Shown piece by piece: positions 14,897 through 16,621 of a stretch of DNA of 16,621 nt. Made by a program: the position numbers and the translations under genes. The stretch comes from DATGKD01 sp035294855. Lineage in GTDB: Bacteria > Actinomycetota > Acidimicrobiia > Acidimicrobiales > UBA8190. Location: contig DATGKD010000133.1 of NCBI GenBank assembly GCA_035294855.1, positions 1 to 16,621 on the forward strand, read 5' to 3'. The first letter of the stretch is position 1. Every line of letters begins with the position of its first letter. The notes beneath the pieces are model-generated. The model did no database searches. It saw nothing but the letters and a program-made list of their open reading frames with translations, and had not been told where the DNA came from.

Positions 14897-15631
14897 GTGG
14901 GTGGCGTCCGCCTCGAAGTCGTACGGCGGCATGGGCTTGACGAAGCCCGTGCCGACGACCGGGCGGCGAGAGTGCCGGTCCGCCTGCGGGTGATCGAAGG
15001 CGCCCTCGACTGCATCGCCCGGCAGGGGGTGGCGAAGACCACCCTGGACGACGTGGCCCGCCGAGCCGCGTGCAGCCGCGCCACCGTCTACCGCGCCTTC
15101 CCCGAAGGCAAGGACGGGGTCCTCGCTGCGGTGGTGGACACCGAGGTGAGCCGTTTCTTCAGCGCGCTGGCGGTGCGCATGGGCCAGGCCGACGACCTCG
15201 AGGACGTCCTCGTGGCCGGCATGACCGAAGCCGCCACACGGGTGCTTTCGCACCCCGCGCTCACGTACCTGCTCGAGTACGAGCCCGATGTGGTGCTGCC
15301 GCACCTCGCCTTCGCCCGTCTCGACGACGTCCTCGCCACCGCGTCGACGTTCCTCGCCCCGTTCCTGGGGCGCTGGCTCGACCACACCGGCGCGGCCAGC
15401 GCCGCGCAGTGGGCGACGCGCATCGTCATGTCGTACCTGGCGTGCCCGGCCGACGGCGTGGACCTCACCGACGAGGAAGACGTCCGCCGTCTGGTGCGGA
15501 CCTTCGTGCTGCCCGGCATCCGCGCCGCGGGGGGATCCACCGGAATCAGCAGTACCAGCGACGAGCGAGCTCTACGGCCCGTCCCCACCCGTTCGACGTT
15601 ACACACCGTGACCAAGGGAGAAGCTTCATGA
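14897..15631 (+). CDS. TetR/AcrR family regulator, coupled to the diiron gene
   Basis: The 244-residue product has a 26-residue N-terminal extension, then the TetR helix-turn-helix domain (RVIEGALDCIARQGVAKTT, SRATVYRAFPEGKD; helix-turn-helix about 49-68), then a helical ligand-binding half with EPDVVLPHL at 129-137 and a C-terminal Ser/Thr-rich tail of about 35 residues. GTG 14897 is preferred because it lies 7 nt after the -10 of a strong promoter; GTG 14972 is an alternative that would remove most of the extension. The stop overlaps the start of the diiron gene as ATGA, so the two are one transcription unit. The palindrome over its promoter suggests autorepression lifted by a ligand, perhaps the substrate of the diiron protein. 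The family identity is sure; the ligand is not. Confidence 0.93.
   Translation: MGGVRLEVVRRHGLDEARADDRAARVPVRLRVIEGALDCIARQGVAKTTLDDVARRAACSRATVYRAFPEGKDGVLAAVVDTEVSRFFSALAVRMGQADDLEDVLVAGMTEAATRVLSHPALTYLLEYEPDVVLPHLAFARLDDVLATASTFLAPFLGRWLDHTGAASAAQWATRIVMSYLACPADGVDLTDEEDVRRLVRTFVLPGIRAAGGSTGISSTSDERALRPVPTRSTLHTVTKGEAS
15614..15620 (+). promoter_or_regulatory. Shine-Dalgarno of the diiron gene (AAGGGAG)
   Basis: AAGGGAG lies inside the end of the second tetR gene, 7 nt before ATG 15628. It fixes that start and allows efficient translation beyond simple coupling, so the diiron protein may be made in greater amount than its regulator. Confidence 0.65.
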
Positions 15632-16621
15632 CCCAGCAGATGCGCGAGACGGTCGACATCATCGGCCGCTCCGATATCAACGACCTCGAAGCGATCTTGT
15701 CCGTCGTGAACACCGACACCGACGAGGAGATCCACGGCGTCCACTCGGTCTACGACACCATCTTCACGTGGGACTACGAAAAGGGTCAGCGTCCCAAGCT
15801 CGACAAGCTGTACGAAAAGGCGAAGAAGGCGCAGTGGAACGCGCAGACCGACCTGCCATGGGAGACCGAGGTCGACCAGCGCGAGCTCGTGGTGGCGAAC
15901 GCGGTGGCCAACGGCGGGTTCAACGAGGGCATCGACGTCGCGGGCACGTCCCTCGAGAGCTGGGGCGACGAGGAGTGGATCACCTTCGGCGTGGAGAGCC
16001 AGAACTGGACGCTGTCGCAGTTCATGCACGGTGAACAGGGCGCCCTGGTCTGCACGGCGAAGATCGTCGAGTCGGTGCCGTGGATCGACGCCAAGTACTA
16101 CGCCGCGACGCAGGTCGTGGACGAGGCCCGCCACGTCGAGGTGTTCAACAAGTACCTCGACGAAAAGCTGTCGGGTCACTACCCGATCAACGCCCACCTC
16201 CGCCTGCTGCTCGACGACATCATCGCCGACAGCCGGTGGGACATGACCTACCTCGGCATGCAGATCATGGTCGAGGGCCTGGCCCTCGCCGCGTTCGGCT
16301 TCATCCACATGATGACCACCGAACCCCTGCTCAAGCAGCTGCTCCGCTATGTCATGAGCGACGAGGCCCGTCACGTCGCGTTCGGGGTGCTGAGCCTGCA
16401 GGACTACTACAAGGAGCTCACCGTCGCCGAGCTGCGCGACCGCCAGGAGTTCGCGTTCGAGGCCGCGGTGCGCATGCGGGACCGCTTCCTGCAGCAGGAG
16501 GTGTTCGACCGCATGGGCGTGCCGGTCAAGGACGCCATCGAGCTCGTCCTCCAGGCGCCGGACCGCAACCAGTTCCAGGCCCTCCTGTTCTCCAAGATCG
16601 TGCCCAACTGCAAGAAGCTCG
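15628..16621 (+). CDS. Ferritin-like diiron protein, AurF/R2-like (3' end missing)
   Basis: The 331 visible residues carry two copies of the diiron ligand pattern with equal spacing: E136-X28-D165-E166-A-R-H169 and E216-X28-D245-E246-A-R-H249. This gives the six ligands (four Glu, two His) of a four-helix-bundle diiron centre, as in AurF-type N-oxygenases, acyl-ACP desaturases and ribonucleotide reductase R2-like oxidases. No signal peptide or membrane segment is seen, so it should be a soluble oxidase or oxygenase. The first 130 residues are rich in Trp, Asp and Glu and probably pack around the bundle. The start is ATG 15628, overlapping the regulator's stop by 4 nt. The frame is still open at the window edge. 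It is not ferritin itself, since it is longer and has the DExRH motifs. The substrate cannot be read from the sequence. Confidence 0.85.
   Translation, partial: MTQQMRETVDIIGRSDINDLEAILSVVNTDTDEEIHGVHSVYDTIFTWDYEKGQRPKLDKLYEKAKKAQWNAQTDLPWETEVDQRELVVANAVANGGFNEGIDVAGTSLESWGDEEWITFGVESQNWTLSQFMHGEQGALVCTAKIVESVPWIDAKYYAATQVVDEARHVEVFNKYLDEKLSGHYPINAHLRLLLDDIIADSRWDMTYLGMQIMVEGLALAAFGFIHMMTTEPLLKQLLRYVMSDEARHVAFGVLSLQDYYKELTVAELRDRQEFAFEAAVRMRDRFLQQEVFDRMGVPVKDAIELVLQAPDRNQFQALLFSKIVPNCKKL

Noticed and set aside
15088..16374. A 428-codon minus-strand open frame opposite the second tetR and diiron genes
   Set aside because: The + strand products have complete helix-turn-helix and diiron ligand motifs. 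The minus-strand product is Val/Asp/His-rich without a motif.

Overview
The window is about 70% G+C and reads almost entirely on the + strand. Gene order, codon use, GTG/TTG starts and leaderless-type promoters suggest a high-GC actinobacterium. The NusA and YlxR sequences, the rpsO-pnp-M16 protease-dapB order and the TetR/ferritin-like pair fit an Acidimicrobiia-like lineage, but that placement is an inference from memory of gene layouts and not a search result.

Region 1 (1-7179) is the conserved translation and RNA cluster: nusA (5' end missing), ylxR/rnpM, infB, rbfA, truB, ribF, rpsO. These genes cover transcription elongation/antitermination, an RNase P-associated RNA-binding protein, initiation factor IF-2, 30S maturation, tRNA psi55 synthesis, FMN/FAD synthesis and ribosomal protein S15. 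nusA-ylxR and rbfA-truB overlap. ribF and rpsO each have a -10-like element of their own.

Region 2 (7180-14122) holds pnp (polynucleotide phosphorylase), an M16 zinc peptidase, a membrane polyprenyl-phosphate sugar-1-phosphate transferase, and dapB (lysine/diaminopimelate synthesis). The sugar transferase sits between the peptidase and dapB and is preceded by a 313-bp non-coding stretch. That stretch carries hairpins, a terminator-like element and short tandem repeats.

Region 3 (14123-16621) is the accessory part. Two clearly paralogous TetR-family regulators lie in tandem. The second overlaps by 4 nt (ATGA) a gene for a ferritin-like diiron protein that runs off the right edge. A good promoter (TTGACA, 18 bp, TACTGT) lies before the second regulator. 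A 31-bp element with 9-bp perfect inverted arms fills the promoter up to the GTG start, so the regulator/diiron pair looks like a self-regulated operon. This is the most likely place for an undescribed function. The diiron protein carries two copies of E-X28-DEARH, the ligand pattern of AurF/R2-like enzymes, but its substrate cannot be read from the sequence.

No tRNA, rRNA, CRISPR array, insertion sequence or phage gene was seen. Four genes (ribF, dapB and both tetR genes) share the layout TANNNT, 6-7 nt, GTG, typical of leaderless mRNAs.
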